Origin: an uncultured Eubacteriales bacterium
Lineage (GTDB): Bacteria > Bacillota > Clostridia > Oscillospirales > Acutalibacteraceae
Assembly (NCBI GenBank): GCA_934486915.1
Contig: CAKSRC010000042.1
Location: forward strand, 1-9,175
Length of the DNA stretch: 9,175 nt
Reading direction: 5' to 3'
Of this stretch, positions 1 through 6,468 are shown piece by piece. The translations under genes and the position numbers were made by a program. Each line of letters opens with the position of its first letter. The first letter of the stretch is position 1. The notes under the pieces are model-generated. The model ran no database searches. It saw only the letters and a program-made list of their open reading frames with translations, and had not been told where the DNA came from.

Positions 1-10
1 AAAATGGCAT

Positions 11-54
11 AAATAAAAAGCTGTAGTAAAACAACCGTTCAACCTACAACTTTT
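11..54 (-). terminator. Rho-independent terminator of the tRNA array
   Basis: Read on the minus strand, a stem of 11 pairs joins bases 54-44 to 26-16 (core AAGTTGTAG with CTACAGCTT, including one G-U pair) around a 17-base loop. A T-rich tail, TTTTTATTT, runs into 11. It begins eight bases after the CCA end of tRNA-Lys, so it closes the five-gene tRNA transcript. The core pairing is complete only on the minus strand, because position 21/49 is a C-A mismatch in a plus-strand transcript. That argues for directionality. Confidence 0.8.
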
Positions 55-61
55 CTTTTCA

Positions 62-137
62 TGGTGAGCCATCGGAGATTCGAACTCCGGACACCTTGAT
101 TAAAAGTCAAGTGCTCTGCCAACTGAGCTAATGGCTC
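62..137 (-). tRNA. tRNA-Lys (anticodon UUU)
   Basis: The reverse complement folds as a complete 76-base cloverleaf. The acceptor stem pairs GAGCCAT with ATGGCTC, the D-arm carries AGCTCAGTTGG, and the T-arm carries GTTCGAATC. The anticodon loop CTTTTAA lies between the stem halves CTTGA and TCAAG, giving anticodon TTT at 104-102. The CCA end is encoded (64-62). It reads AAA and AAG codons. It is the last gene of the array and is followed directly by the terminator. Confidence 0.97.
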
Positions 138-183
138 GTATTTAAATAATCTATATAAACAAGCTTACGCTTTGTAATTTTCT

Positions 184-258
184 TGGCTGGGATGGCTGGA
201 TTCGAACCAGCGAGTGACGGAGTCAAAGTCCGTTGCCTTACCGCTTGGCTACACCCCA
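184..258 (-). tRNA. tRNA-Gln (anticodon UUG)
   Basis: This is a 75-base cloverleaf on the minus strand with acceptor TGGGGTG paired to CATCCCA (one G-U pair), discriminator G and an encoded CCA (186-184). The anticodon stem ACGGA/TCCGT encloses loop CTTTGAC, giving anticodon TTG at 216-214. The weak U1-A72 first pair is typical of tRNA-Gln and aids recognition by its synthetase or by GluRS/GatCAB. It lies 46 bases upstream of tRNA-Lys in the same transcript. Confidence 0.97.
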
Positions 259-283
259 ATAAACTTTTTAAGGTTAAAATAGG

Positions 284-361
<78 letters not shown>

Positions 362-364
362 ATA

Positions 365-441
365 TGGCGCGCCAGAAGGGACTCGAACCCCTGGCCTACT
401 GCTTAGAAGGCAGTTGCTCTATCCAGCTGAGCTACTGGCGC
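365..441 (-). tRNA. tRNA-Arg (anticodon UCU)
   Basis: This is a 77-base cloverleaf with acceptor GCGCCAG paired to CTGGCGC, discriminator G and encoded CCA (367-365). Loop CTTCTAA between ACTGC and GCAGT gives anticodon TCT at 407-405, which reads AGA and AGG. These are the main arginine codons in A/T-rich genomes, so this is probably a heavily used tRNA. Confidence 0.97.
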
Positions 442-455
442 AAAATCAACTAACC

Positions 456-479
456 AATCAAAGACTATAGTTTTTGATT
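456..479. repeat. Near-perfect palindrome between tRNA-Gly and tRNA-Arg
   Basis: Arms AATCAAA (456-462) and TTTGATT (473-479) flank a one-base mismatch (463/472) and an internal palindrome ACTATAGT (464-471), so 22 of 24 bases are self-complementary. In the tRNA precursor it could form an A/U-rich hairpin in the 42-base Gly-Arg spacer, perhaps a processing or stability element. It could also arise by chance in A/T-rich DNA. It has no T-tail, so it is not a terminator. Confidence 0.5.
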
Positions 480-483
480 AATT

Positions 484-557
<74 letters not shown>

Positions 558-564
558 GTATCAA

Positions 565-597
565 CGACGTTATTAATAATATCATACACTAACGTCG
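565..597. repeat. Inverted repeat across the tRNA promoter
   Basis: Perfect 8-base arms CGACGTTA (565-572) and TAACGTCG (590-597) are separated by 17 bases. On the minus strand one arm lies in the spacer between -35 and -10 and the other covers the predicted start site, so the -10 is enclosed. The arms are more G/C-rich than the surrounding sequence, which makes chance less likely. This is the geometry of a repressor operator, but I cannot name a regulator. Confidence 0.5.
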
Positions 598-605
598 CTT
601 GTCAA
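576..605 (-). promoter_or_regulatory. Sigma-A promoter of the tRNA array
   Basis: On the minus strand, a consensus -35 TTGACA (605-600) is followed after 18 bases by -10 TATTAT (581-576), preceded by an extended TGA (584-582). The predicted start is near 570. Upstream, 606-635 consists almost entirely of A and T runs resembling an UP element for the RNA polymerase alpha subunit, as expected for a strong stable-RNA promoter. This promoter lies just after the clpE-like stop codon, so the tRNAs need not depend on read-through. Confidence 0.8.
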
Positions 606-635
606 TACTTTTTTTGAAAAAAATTTAAAAATTTT

Positions 636-2912
636 CTAGATTGTGATTTTTATACCATTTTCGACCGAAATCTTCATTTCTTTTATGCAAGAATCGCCCT
701 CATTTACCAGTATAGTAGCAATTTTATCTTCTACTTCTTTTCTAATGGTATTTCTAAGATCTCTTGCACCACTTTTTCCACCTATAGATTTTTGAGCTAA
801 ATATTCTAATACTTCATCGTCATACGACAATTCAATATCACGTTCTTTTAAAACTTCCTTGTATTCGTCAAGTAAAAGCTTAGCAATTTCTTTAAAGTTA
901 TCCTTATCAAGATGTTTAAATACTATTATATCGTCCACACGGCTTAAAAATTCAGGCCTTAGGAATTCAGAAAGAGCATTCATTGCCTTTTCCTTGGACA
1001 TTTCAAATTCACTCTTTGCAAAGCCCATGGCATTATCTTTTTTATTGCTGCCTGCATTCGATGTCATTATTATAACCGTATTTTCAAAATTTACAACTCT
1101 TCCATGAGAATCAGTTATACGACCCTCATCTAGAATTTGAAGTAAAATGTTCATAACATCGGGGTGAGCCTTTTCTATTTCGTCGAAAAGGATAACGGAA
1201 TAAGGTTTTCTTCTTACTTTTTCAGTGACTTGTCCTGCCTCGTCATATCCCACATATCCCGGCGGTGAACCTATAATCTTTGAAACGGCGTGTTTCTCCA
1301 TGAATTCTGACATATCAAGTCTTATTAAGGTTTCGGGAGTATCGAAGAGCTCATTTGCAAAGACTTTGACAAGTTCGGTCTTTCCAACTCCTGTCGGCCC
1401 TACGAAAATAAATGATGCGGGTCTTCTTCTTGGACTTATTTGAATTCTGCTTCGCCTAATAGCCGAAGCGATTGCTTCTATAGCTTCATCCTGCCCCTTA
1501 ATTTTATTTGAAAGAGCCAATTCCATATGAGCTAATTTTGCAAGTTGATTTTCTTGTATTTTTGAAGAGGGTATTCCTGTCCATAATTCTATTACACGAG
1601 CAAGGTCGCTGTCAGTAACATAGTTATCCTTTAAAGCGTCTTTAGAGTCCATTTCAGCCTCTTTTTCGAGGTTAGCAATCTCATACCTTGCTTGAGCCAA
1701 TTCTTTGTAATCTTGGTCAGTTTTTTCCTCAAGAGCGGTTATGTCGTCTTCTTTACGTTTAATGCTGTTTATTTTTTTAAGAAGGCTTTCATATTTATCT
1801 CTTTTTACGTTTCTTAGACTTGCGCAGGCGCAGGCTTCATCGATAAGGTCGATGGCCTTGTCTGGCAAAAATCTGTCAGTTATATAGCGTTCTGAGAGAA
1901 CTACTGCACGGCTTATAAGACCATCTGTCAATTTTACCTTGTGATAGTCCTCGTAATAGGATTTAATGCCTTTTAGCACTGTGATAGTCTCGTTTACTGA
2001 GGGTTCTGCCACAGTGACCGGCTGGAATCTTCTTTCGAGCGCAGAGTCTTTTTCTATATATTTTCTATATTCTGAGAAAGTTGTAGCACCTATAACCTGT
2101 ATTTCGCCTCTTGAAAGGGCCGGCTTTAATATATTTGCCGCATTCATGGTACCTTCTGAATCGCCGGTACCTACAAGGTTATGTACTTCGTCGATAAATA
2201 AGATAATATTAGAATCTTCTTTAATTTCCTCGATTAATCCTTTAATTCTGCTTTCAAATTGACCTCTAAATTGAGTACCTGCGACTAGTGAGGTAAGGTC
2301 TAAAAGATGGATTTCCTTGTCCATCAATCTTGTAGGGACATTACCCTCGGCAATTTTAAGGGCAAGGCCTTCGGCTATAGCTGTTTTTCCTACACCGGGT
2401 TCGCCGATTAAGCAGGGATTATTTTTAGATCTCCTGCTAAGAATTTGTATTACTCTTCCAATTTCTTTATCTCGGCCGATAATCTTGTCGAGTTTACCCT
2501 CTCTAGCCCTTCTTGTAAGGTCAAGACAATAGGAATCTATATTTTTTCTCTTGGATTTTTTGGACTTTTTCTTGGATTTATCCTTATCCTTGGGTTGATT
2601 GTCTTTAGGTTCATCCTCGAATGAACTGGAGAAATCATTAGGCATAAAAAGGTCCTTCAAAATGTTTGGGGTATCATCATTTAATTCTAATGTTTCAGTG
2701 TCCATTCCGCCGGCTTTCATAAACTCTGATAGTTGATCTTGGACTAGGTCTATATCATCATCAGATATGCCCATTTTATCTATAAGATCGACAACAGGCT
2801 TTATTCCAAGCTCCTTAGCGCATTTTATGCAAATCCCGGATTGGGCACATTTATCTTTACCTTGGCTTAAAAATACAACTGCAGGGTATTTTTTACATCT
2901 AGAGCAAATCAT
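636..2912 (-). CDS. clpE: ClpE-like Clp/Hsp100 ATPase with N-terminal zinc finger
   Basis: This 758-residue, two-ring AAA+ unfoldase would feed proteins to the ClpP protease in the cytoplasm. A zinc finger comes first (C3-x2-C6 and C28-x2-C31), followed by a charged, lysine-rich linker (about 95-124) in place of the paired Clp N-domain repeats of ClpC. The first ATPase domain has Walker A 170-177 and Walker B ending D241-E242. A short middle domain spans about 370-425. The second domain has Walker A 505-512, Walker B D577-E578, pore loop GYVG with Y553, and a sensor-2 GAR at 715-717. M629-G630-F631 matches the ClpP-docking loop. The zinc finger without N-repeats favours ClpE over ClpC, although many databases would call it ClpC or a generic Clp subunit. 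The first pore loop reads QFRG (214-217) instead of the usual KYRG. The ATG follows AAGGAG by seven bases. I see no CtsR box upstream. Confidence 0.93.
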   Translation of the reverse strand: MICSRCKKYPAVVFLSQGKDKCAQSGICIKCAKELGIKPVVDLIDKMGISDDDIDLVQDQLSEFMKAGGMDTETLELNDDTPNILKDLFMPNDFSSSFEDEPKDNQPKDKDKSKKKSKKSKRKNIDSYCLDLTRRAREGKLDKIIGRDKEIGRVIQILSRRSKNNPCLIGEPGVGKTAIAEGLALKIAEGNVPTRLMDKEIHLLDLTSLVAGTQFRGQFESRIKGLIEEIKEDSNIILFIDEVHNLVGTGDSEGTMNAANILKPALSRGEIQVIGATTFSEYRKYIEKDSALERRFQPVTVAEPSVNETITVLKGIKSYYEDYHKVKLTDGLISRAVVLSERYITDRFLPDKAIDLIDEACACASLRNVKRDKYESLLKKINSIKRKEDDITALEEKTDQDYKELAQARYEIANLEKEAEMDSKDALKDNYVTDSDLARVIELWTGIPSSKIQENQLAKLAHMELALSNKIKGQDEAIEAIASAIRRSRIQISPRRRPASFIFVGPTGVGKTELVKVFANELFDTPETLIRLDMSEFMEKHAVSKIIGSPPGYVGYDEAGQVTEKVRRKPYSVILFDEIEKAHPDVMNILLQILDEGRITDSHGRVVNFENTVIIMTSNAGSNKKDNAMGFAKSEFEMSKEKAMNALSEFLRPEFLSRVDDIIVFKHLDKDNFKEIAKLLLDEYKEVLKERDIELSYDDEVLEYLAQKSIGGKSGARDLRNTIRKEVEDKIATILVNEGDSCIKEMKISVENGIKITI

Positions 2913-2960
2913 ATCTTCTCTCCTTTAAATAGATTTTAAAATAATCATGGAATATTTATT

Positions 2961-3566
2961 TTAAATGTTGCTTTTTTTCTTTGACTTATGGTAAGATGCT
3001 AACTCCTTGCAAAAAAGTATAAAGTAGTTTGCAAGGGAAAACAACATAAAGGCTACAGTTATAGCCATAAGTGTCATTGTTAGCTGATAATTTTCAATGC
3101 CCCAAAATGCTTTTAGGGCTACTATAATTATAACAGATATATAAAATATTGTTGTCGATAATTTGCCGTACCATTTTGCCATAGGGGGAACCCTATGGAT
3201 AGCCAGTAATACACAGCTTGCAGCAAGCATTGCAACTTCTTTAAATACTAAAATGATTATAAAAGGCATAACAACCGTAAATTTTATACCCAAACACACG
3301 ACAATAGCAGTTAACGTAAGTTTATCTGCCACAGGGTCGAGCATAGCGCCGAGTTTGGTTATTTGGTTATATTTTCGTGCAAAAAATCCGTCTAATAAGT
3401 CGCTGATTCCCGAAAGTGCCAGTACTAAAGCTGCCACTATATACTTTTCATTTAGAAAGAAGTAAATAACGGGAGCTATAAGTATTATTCTTATTGATGA
3501 TAAGATGTTTGGAATATTAAGATTATTTTGAATTGCCGATTTTGGAGTATTAATAGTATCGAGCAT
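2961..3566 (-). CDS. pgsA: CDP-diacylglycerol-glycerol-3-phosphate phosphatidyltransferase
   Basis: The product is an integral membrane enzyme of the CDP-alcohol phosphatidyltransferase family. It joins CDP-diacylglycerol to glycerol-3-phosphate to make phosphatidylglycerol phosphate, the precursor of phosphatidylglycerol and cardiolipin. The signature D-x2-DG-x2-AR-x8-G-x3-D-x3-D is intact, with metal-binding and catalytic aspartates D56, D59, D77 and D81. NIPN and an arginine at 17-26 match the conserved NLPN-type entry to the first helix, and several more hydrophobic helices follow. At 201 residues it is near the family length, with a somewhat long N-terminus. PgsA is favoured over phosphatidylserine synthase or cardiolipin synthase by size and by the NIPN start, but substrate is inferred. 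The ATG at 3566 has no good ribosome binding site; a strong one lies further upstream (3618-3626). The clpE-like gene follows after 48 bases. Confidence 0.9.
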   Translation of the reverse strand: MLDTINTPKSAIQNNLNIPNILSSIRIILIAPVIYFFLNEKYIVAALVLALSGISDLLDGFFARKYNQITKLGAMLDPVADKLTLTAIVVCLGIKFTVVMPFIIILVFKEVAMLAASCVLLAIHRVPPMAKWYGKLSTTIFYISVIIIVALKAFWGIENYQLTMTLMAITVAFMLFSLANYFILFCKELASYHKSKKKSNI

Positions 3567-3617
3567 TATTGATGCATATTTTTCTTTAGCATTAAATGCA
3601 GAATTAATATGCCTTTT

Positions 3618-3626
3618 TCACCTCTC
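3618..3626 (-). promoter_or_regulatory. Strong ribosome binding site upstream of pgsA, far from its ATG
   Basis: The minus strand reads GAGAGGTGA here, a good anti-Shine-Dalgarno match, but the annotated pgsA ATG is 51 bases further on. The pgsA frame stays open back to a TGA at 3620-3618. Its only start-like codon in between is ATT at 3608-3606, nine bases after the motif, which would add 14 residues. A short frame (ATG at 3590, eight codons) ends in TAA overlapping the pgsA ATG as TAATG, so coupled re-initiation is another possibility. Confidence 0.5.
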
Positions 3627-3643
3627 TTATATTTGGTGTCATG

Positions 3644-4354
3644 TTAAATTGTAAAATTTTCAATTATAGAATTTAGAGGATTGTTGTAATATATATTTTT
3701 GAATATCATAGTTGAGTCTATACTGCTTTGTGATAATATTTCCGGAGTATTACTCATCATAGGTATGACTATTTGTATAATATAGCACGCGATAAATATT
3801 ATTATTACACATTTTAGAGCGCCGCATACAAGGCCAAGCAATTTATTGATTTGCTTTAAAATAGGAAGATTGAATACTCTGTTTAAAGTCCTTGAAAAGA
3901 CCTTGAATATGGACGTTAATACGACAAGTAAGGTCGAAAAAGCGACTGTCTTTATTAGATTTATAAAAACAGGAGAAATAGATTTCATAATGTCTTCCGC
4001 AACATTGTTTGAAGAAGACTGGGCTGCGGATATTAGATATTCTTGTGTTACACCATAAAATTTTAATGTGTTGGTTACAAATGATGGCAATGCATTAAAT
4101 AGTGTGGTTACTTGAGATGTGGGGTCGCTGCCGGCGCTGCTTTGGAGAGCTTGATTTATTTCACTTAAAACGTGCGGTTGCACGAATGTCGTAAAGACGG
4201 CATCTGCCACTATGCCTGCAAGCCACGAGGTTAGCGTTAAGACTACTACGTAGCCTACTATATCTATAAGAGACTTTACGGCTCCTCTTTTAAAGCCGTC
4301 ATACAAGAAAATAGCCAATAGCAAAACTAAAATAATATCTAATATTATTCCCAA
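3644..4354 (-). CDS. CvpA-family membrane protein, TTG start
   Basis: This 236-residue protein resembles the CvpA (colicin V production) family of inner-membrane proteins. Known members are linked to envelope integrity, but their biochemical function is unclear. Hydrophobic segments lie at about 3-18, 29-50, 132-150 and 174-200. The family-like pattern DGFKRGAVKSLIDIVG (19-34) follows helix 1, and NKLLGLVCGALK (170-181) matches the glycine-spaced motif of the last helix. The 51-130 region is a longer, Ser/Gln-rich insert and is probably a loop outside the membrane. Translation should start at TTG (4354-4352), because AAGGAGG lies eight bases upstream and no ATG fits. A promoter-like sequence lies at 4402-4430. 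Its neighbour pgsA is also a membrane gene, which hints at an envelope role; that is inference. Confidence 0.8.
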   Translation of the reverse strand: MGIILDIILVLLLAIFLYDGFKRGAVKSLIDIVGYVVVLTLTSWLAGIVADAVFTTFVQPHVLSEINQALQSSAGSDPTSQVTTLFNALPSFVTNTLKFYGVTQEYLISAAQSSSNNVAEDIMKSISPVFINLIKTVAFSTLLVVLTSIFKVFSRTLNRVFNLPILKQINKLLGLVCGALKCVIIIFIACYIIQIVIPMMSNTPEILSQSSIDSTMIFKNIYYNNPLNSIIENFTI

Positions 4355-4362
4355 TTAATATT

Positions 4363-4369
4363 CCTCCTT
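4363..4369 (-). promoter_or_regulatory. Ribosome binding site that fixes the TTG start of the CvpA-family gene
   Basis: The minus strand reads AAGGAGG, a full match to the anti-Shine-Dalgarno sequence, with eight bases to TTG at 4354. No in-frame ATG is suitably placed, so the rare start codon is well supported. Confidence 0.85.
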
Positions 4370-4401
4370 CATTTTACCATAAAAATTATTTTAATAGATA
4401 T

Positions 4402-4430
4402 AATATAGCATATTAAGTCGTTTACTACAA
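4402..4430 (-). promoter_or_regulatory. Probable internal promoter for the CvpA-family, pgsA and clpE-like genes
   Basis: The -10 TATATT (4407-4402) is preceded by an extended TGC (4410-4408). A weak -35 TTGTAG (4430-4425) lies exactly 17 bases upstream. It sits in the 97-base gap after the DUF5711-like gene. I see no terminator in that gap, so this promoter would add to read-through and not replace it. Confidence 0.5.
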
Positions 4431-4451
4431 GAATTCGTTAAAATAATTCAA

Positions 4452-5657
4452 TTAAGTAAGATGAAGTGTGCTTATTTTACATATACCTAGGATATAGAGT
4501 TTATTGTTTTTAGCTAACTTAATTTTCTTAGAATCGCCGGAAACTTTAAAGGAGTTCCTTTTGCTGCCGCCTGATGTGTATTCATATACTTGGGAATCTG
4601 ACAGTATGGCTATTTTATTTCCGTATGATGAAACTGAAAGTACCTTTACATCTGTATCAATCATAGCTCTTTGATTTCCTGATAAATCTAAAACAACAAC
4701 CTTGCCGCTACCTCCGGTACTGGTTTCGGAGAGCGCTAAACTTATTATTCCGTCTTGAATTTCATAACATAACAAGGATTTGTTCTCGTATGAATAATCG
4801 ACATGAGTTTTTTTGGAAGTGTTTATGATACTTGCGGATTTATCGAATATAGCAACGGCTTTTCCGTTAGAGCCATATTGAAGGTCTATTATCATATTGT
4901 CATTATACTCTATTATTTCTTTTGGGGTTTCGCTGTTAAAGTTGAATATATAAACTGCGGACTTTAAAACTCCCGCATCGGAATATATGCCGCATGCAAC
5001 GCCGGATTTTCCATCGCTGCTAATAGCTACGTTTGTAATATAATATTCTGAAAAATAATACTTATATTCCTCTTTTACTTCACCGTTTTTTGAAGATAAG
5101 ACCACCATTTCGGAAAGATAGTCATTAGAACCGGTTATAAAGGCACATTTTCCGTTTTGAGAGACAGAACCGCATATAATATTATTATCAAGATTAGCTT
5201 TAAGTACTGTTTTTGATTTTTTTTCAAGTTGAAAACTTTTGGTTCCAAGATTGTAGATGAGCGCATAATTATTGGTGCTTTTATATATAGGATTAGAGAA
5301 GCTGTGTTGACGATTAACATCTTCAGCTGCAGATTTATTTAGTGCGACAAATGAGGTGTCACTTGTATATGATATGTCGTTATCAAAAATCGCAAAGTTG
5401 TTTGCATCTACTTTACTTCCAACTATTTCGCAAGGGAAGCCGCTGCCGTGGTTCATACCTAAAATGGAGCCTTGTACCCAATTTACGATATTGGAAGGGG
5501 AAAGGTTTTGAATATTGAGGCCAATAACTACAAATAAGACGGCTAAAACAACTATAAGGCCTATTTTAAAACTTTTTGTTGATGTAAATTTTTGATTTTC
5601 GTTTTTATTATGCTTTTCAAATTTTTTGCCATAACGCTTAAATCGATTTTCAGCCAT
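4452..5657 (-). CDS. DUF5711-like membrane-anchored protein, probable beta-propeller
   Basis: This 401-residue protein has a basic N-terminus (about 1-30), a single hydrophobic anchor (31-48) and a long domain that should face outside the membrane. The outer domain is made of repeated short beta-strand units, such as SVSQNGKCAFITG (164-176), AISSDGKSGVACG (211-223) and SVSSYGNKIAILS (341-353). These spaced blades resemble a seven- or eight-blade WD40/YVTN-like propeller. Architecture and genomic setting match DUF5711 as I remember it; its function is unknown to me. No catalytic motif is visible. Its ATG follows the truA stop with a one-base gap, and its ribosome binding site (GAGGAG) lies inside the last codons of truA, so translation is probably coupled. 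A scaffold or sensor role at the envelope is only inference. The family name is moderately sure; the fold rests on sequence pattern. Confidence 0.7.
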   Translation of the reverse strand: MAENRFKRYGKKFEKHNKNENQKFTSTKSFKIGLIVVLAVLFVVIGLNIQNLSPSNIVNWVQGSILGMNHGSGFPCEIVGSKVDANNFAIFDNDISYTSDTSFVALNKSAAEDVNRQHSFSNPIYKSTNNYALIYNLGTKSFQLEKKSKTVLKANLDNNIICGSVSQNGKCAFITGSNDYLSEMVVLSSKNGEVKEEYKYYFSEYYITNVAISSDGKSGVACGIYSDAGVLKSAVYIFNFNSETPKEIIEYNDNMIIDLQYGSNGKAVAIFDKSASIINTSKKTHVDYSYENKSLLCYEIQDGIISLALSETSTGGSGKVVVLDLSGNQRAMIDTDVKVLSVSSYGNKIAILSDSQVYEYTSGGSKRNSFKVSGDSKKIKLAKNNKLYILGICKISTLHLT

Positions 5658-5658
5658 T

Positions 5659-6405
5659 TTATATCTCCTCGTAAAAAACTTTGTTTAAATATAGGCCTTG
5701 TGCTTGAGCCTTAGGCCCTGCCTTTTGCCTATTCTTTGCTTCTATTATGTAAGGGATATCCTCTTCTTGAATCTTGCCTTGAGCCACTTTAAGAAGAGTA
5801 CCCACCATGATTCTTACCATGTTATATAAAAAGCCGTCGGCCTTTACTTTCATAAACACCATGGGGCCCTCTCTATACACATTGCAATATTCTATTGTCC
5901 TTACCATATCTCCCATTTTTCGCGCATCAAGCGTGCAAAAAGATGTGAAGTCGTGCTTTCCAACGAATGCTTGGGCAGCACGATTTAGTTTTTTTTCGTC
6001 AAGGTTATACCAATAATGTAAGGCATACTTATTTAAAAATGGATTGCGACTTTCCTCGTTCCATATTTTATATATGTATTCTTTTCCCTTGGCGGAGTAT
6101 CTTGCGTGGAAGTCCTCGCTTACTTCTTTTGCATCAAGAGCCGCTATGTCTAAGGGCAGGTATCTATTAAGTGCCGCTACAAGCCTTTTGCATACAATAT
6201 TGTGATTGGTTTTAAAGCTTATTGCATACATATTGGCGTGTACGCCGGAGTCGGTCCTGCTGCAGCCTTTTATGTCAACTTTTTCCCCTATTATTTTGTA
6301 AAGAGCAGTTTGAAAAACCTCCTGCACACTCAATGCATTTTTTTGTATTTGCCAACCATGATAATTTGAACCATCATAGCATATTGTGACTAAAATATTT
6401 CTCAT
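5659..6405 (-). CDS. truA: tRNA pseudouridine(38-40) synthase
   Basis: TruA converts uridines 38, 39 and 40 in the anticodon arm of many tRNAs to pseudouridine. The 248-residue product has the usual length. The N-terminal strand and YDGSNYHGWQ (10-19) are typical. The catalytic aspartate is D52 in RTDSGVHA (50-57), and FLYNMVRIMVGTLL near the C-terminus is the conserved RNA-binding/core segment. I chose ATG 6405 because AAAGGA lies nine bases upstream. The frame extends to a GTG at 6447, but that codon has no ribosome binding site and would add 14 residues not expected in the family. It follows ecfT by 63 bases, an arrangement common in Bacillota, although its function is unrelated to transport. 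Confidence 0.95.
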   Translation of the reverse strand: MRNILVTICYDGSNYHGWQIQKNALSVQEVFQTALYKIIGEKVDIKGCSRTDSGVHANMYAISFKTNHNIVCKRLVAALNRYLPLDIAALDAKEVSEDFHARYSAKGKEYIYKIWNEESRNPFLNKYALHYWYNLDEKKLNRAAQAFVGKHDFTSFCTLDARKMGDMVRTIEYCNVYREGPMVFMKVKADGFLYNMVRIMVGTLLKVAQGKIQEEDIPYIIEAKNRQKAGPKAQAQGLYLNKVFYEEI

Positions 6406-6431
6406 ATAGCGGTTTCCTTTGCGGTAAGATT

Positions 6432-6446
6432 TGCAGAACATCTGCA
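6432..6446. repeat. Small perfect hairpin between ecfT and truA
   Basis: Arms TGCAGA (6432-6437) and TCTGCA (6441-6446) flank a three-base loop. It sits in the 63-base gap, just before the truA ribosome binding site, and has no T-tract after it. As RNA it could be a cleavage or stability element. The short stem leaves chance open. Confidence 0.45.
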
Positions 6447-6468
6447 CAAGTTTAATTAGTTTATATAT

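Noticed and set aside
606..635. A terminator after the clpE-like gene
   Set aside because: The region has T and A runs but no G/C-containing stem. It fits better as an UP-like element of the tRNA promoter.
2913..2960. A heat-shock (CtsR or CIRCE) operator upstream of the clpE-like gene
   Set aside because: Only a 7-base A/T inverted repeat is present (AAAATAA at 2938-2944, TTATTTT at 2956-2962). Neither the CtsR heptads nor the CIRCE arms appear.
6406..6447. A longer TruA from GTG 6447
   Set aside because: There is no ribosome binding site at GTG, while ATG 6405 has AAAGGA nine bases upstream and matches the family N-terminus.
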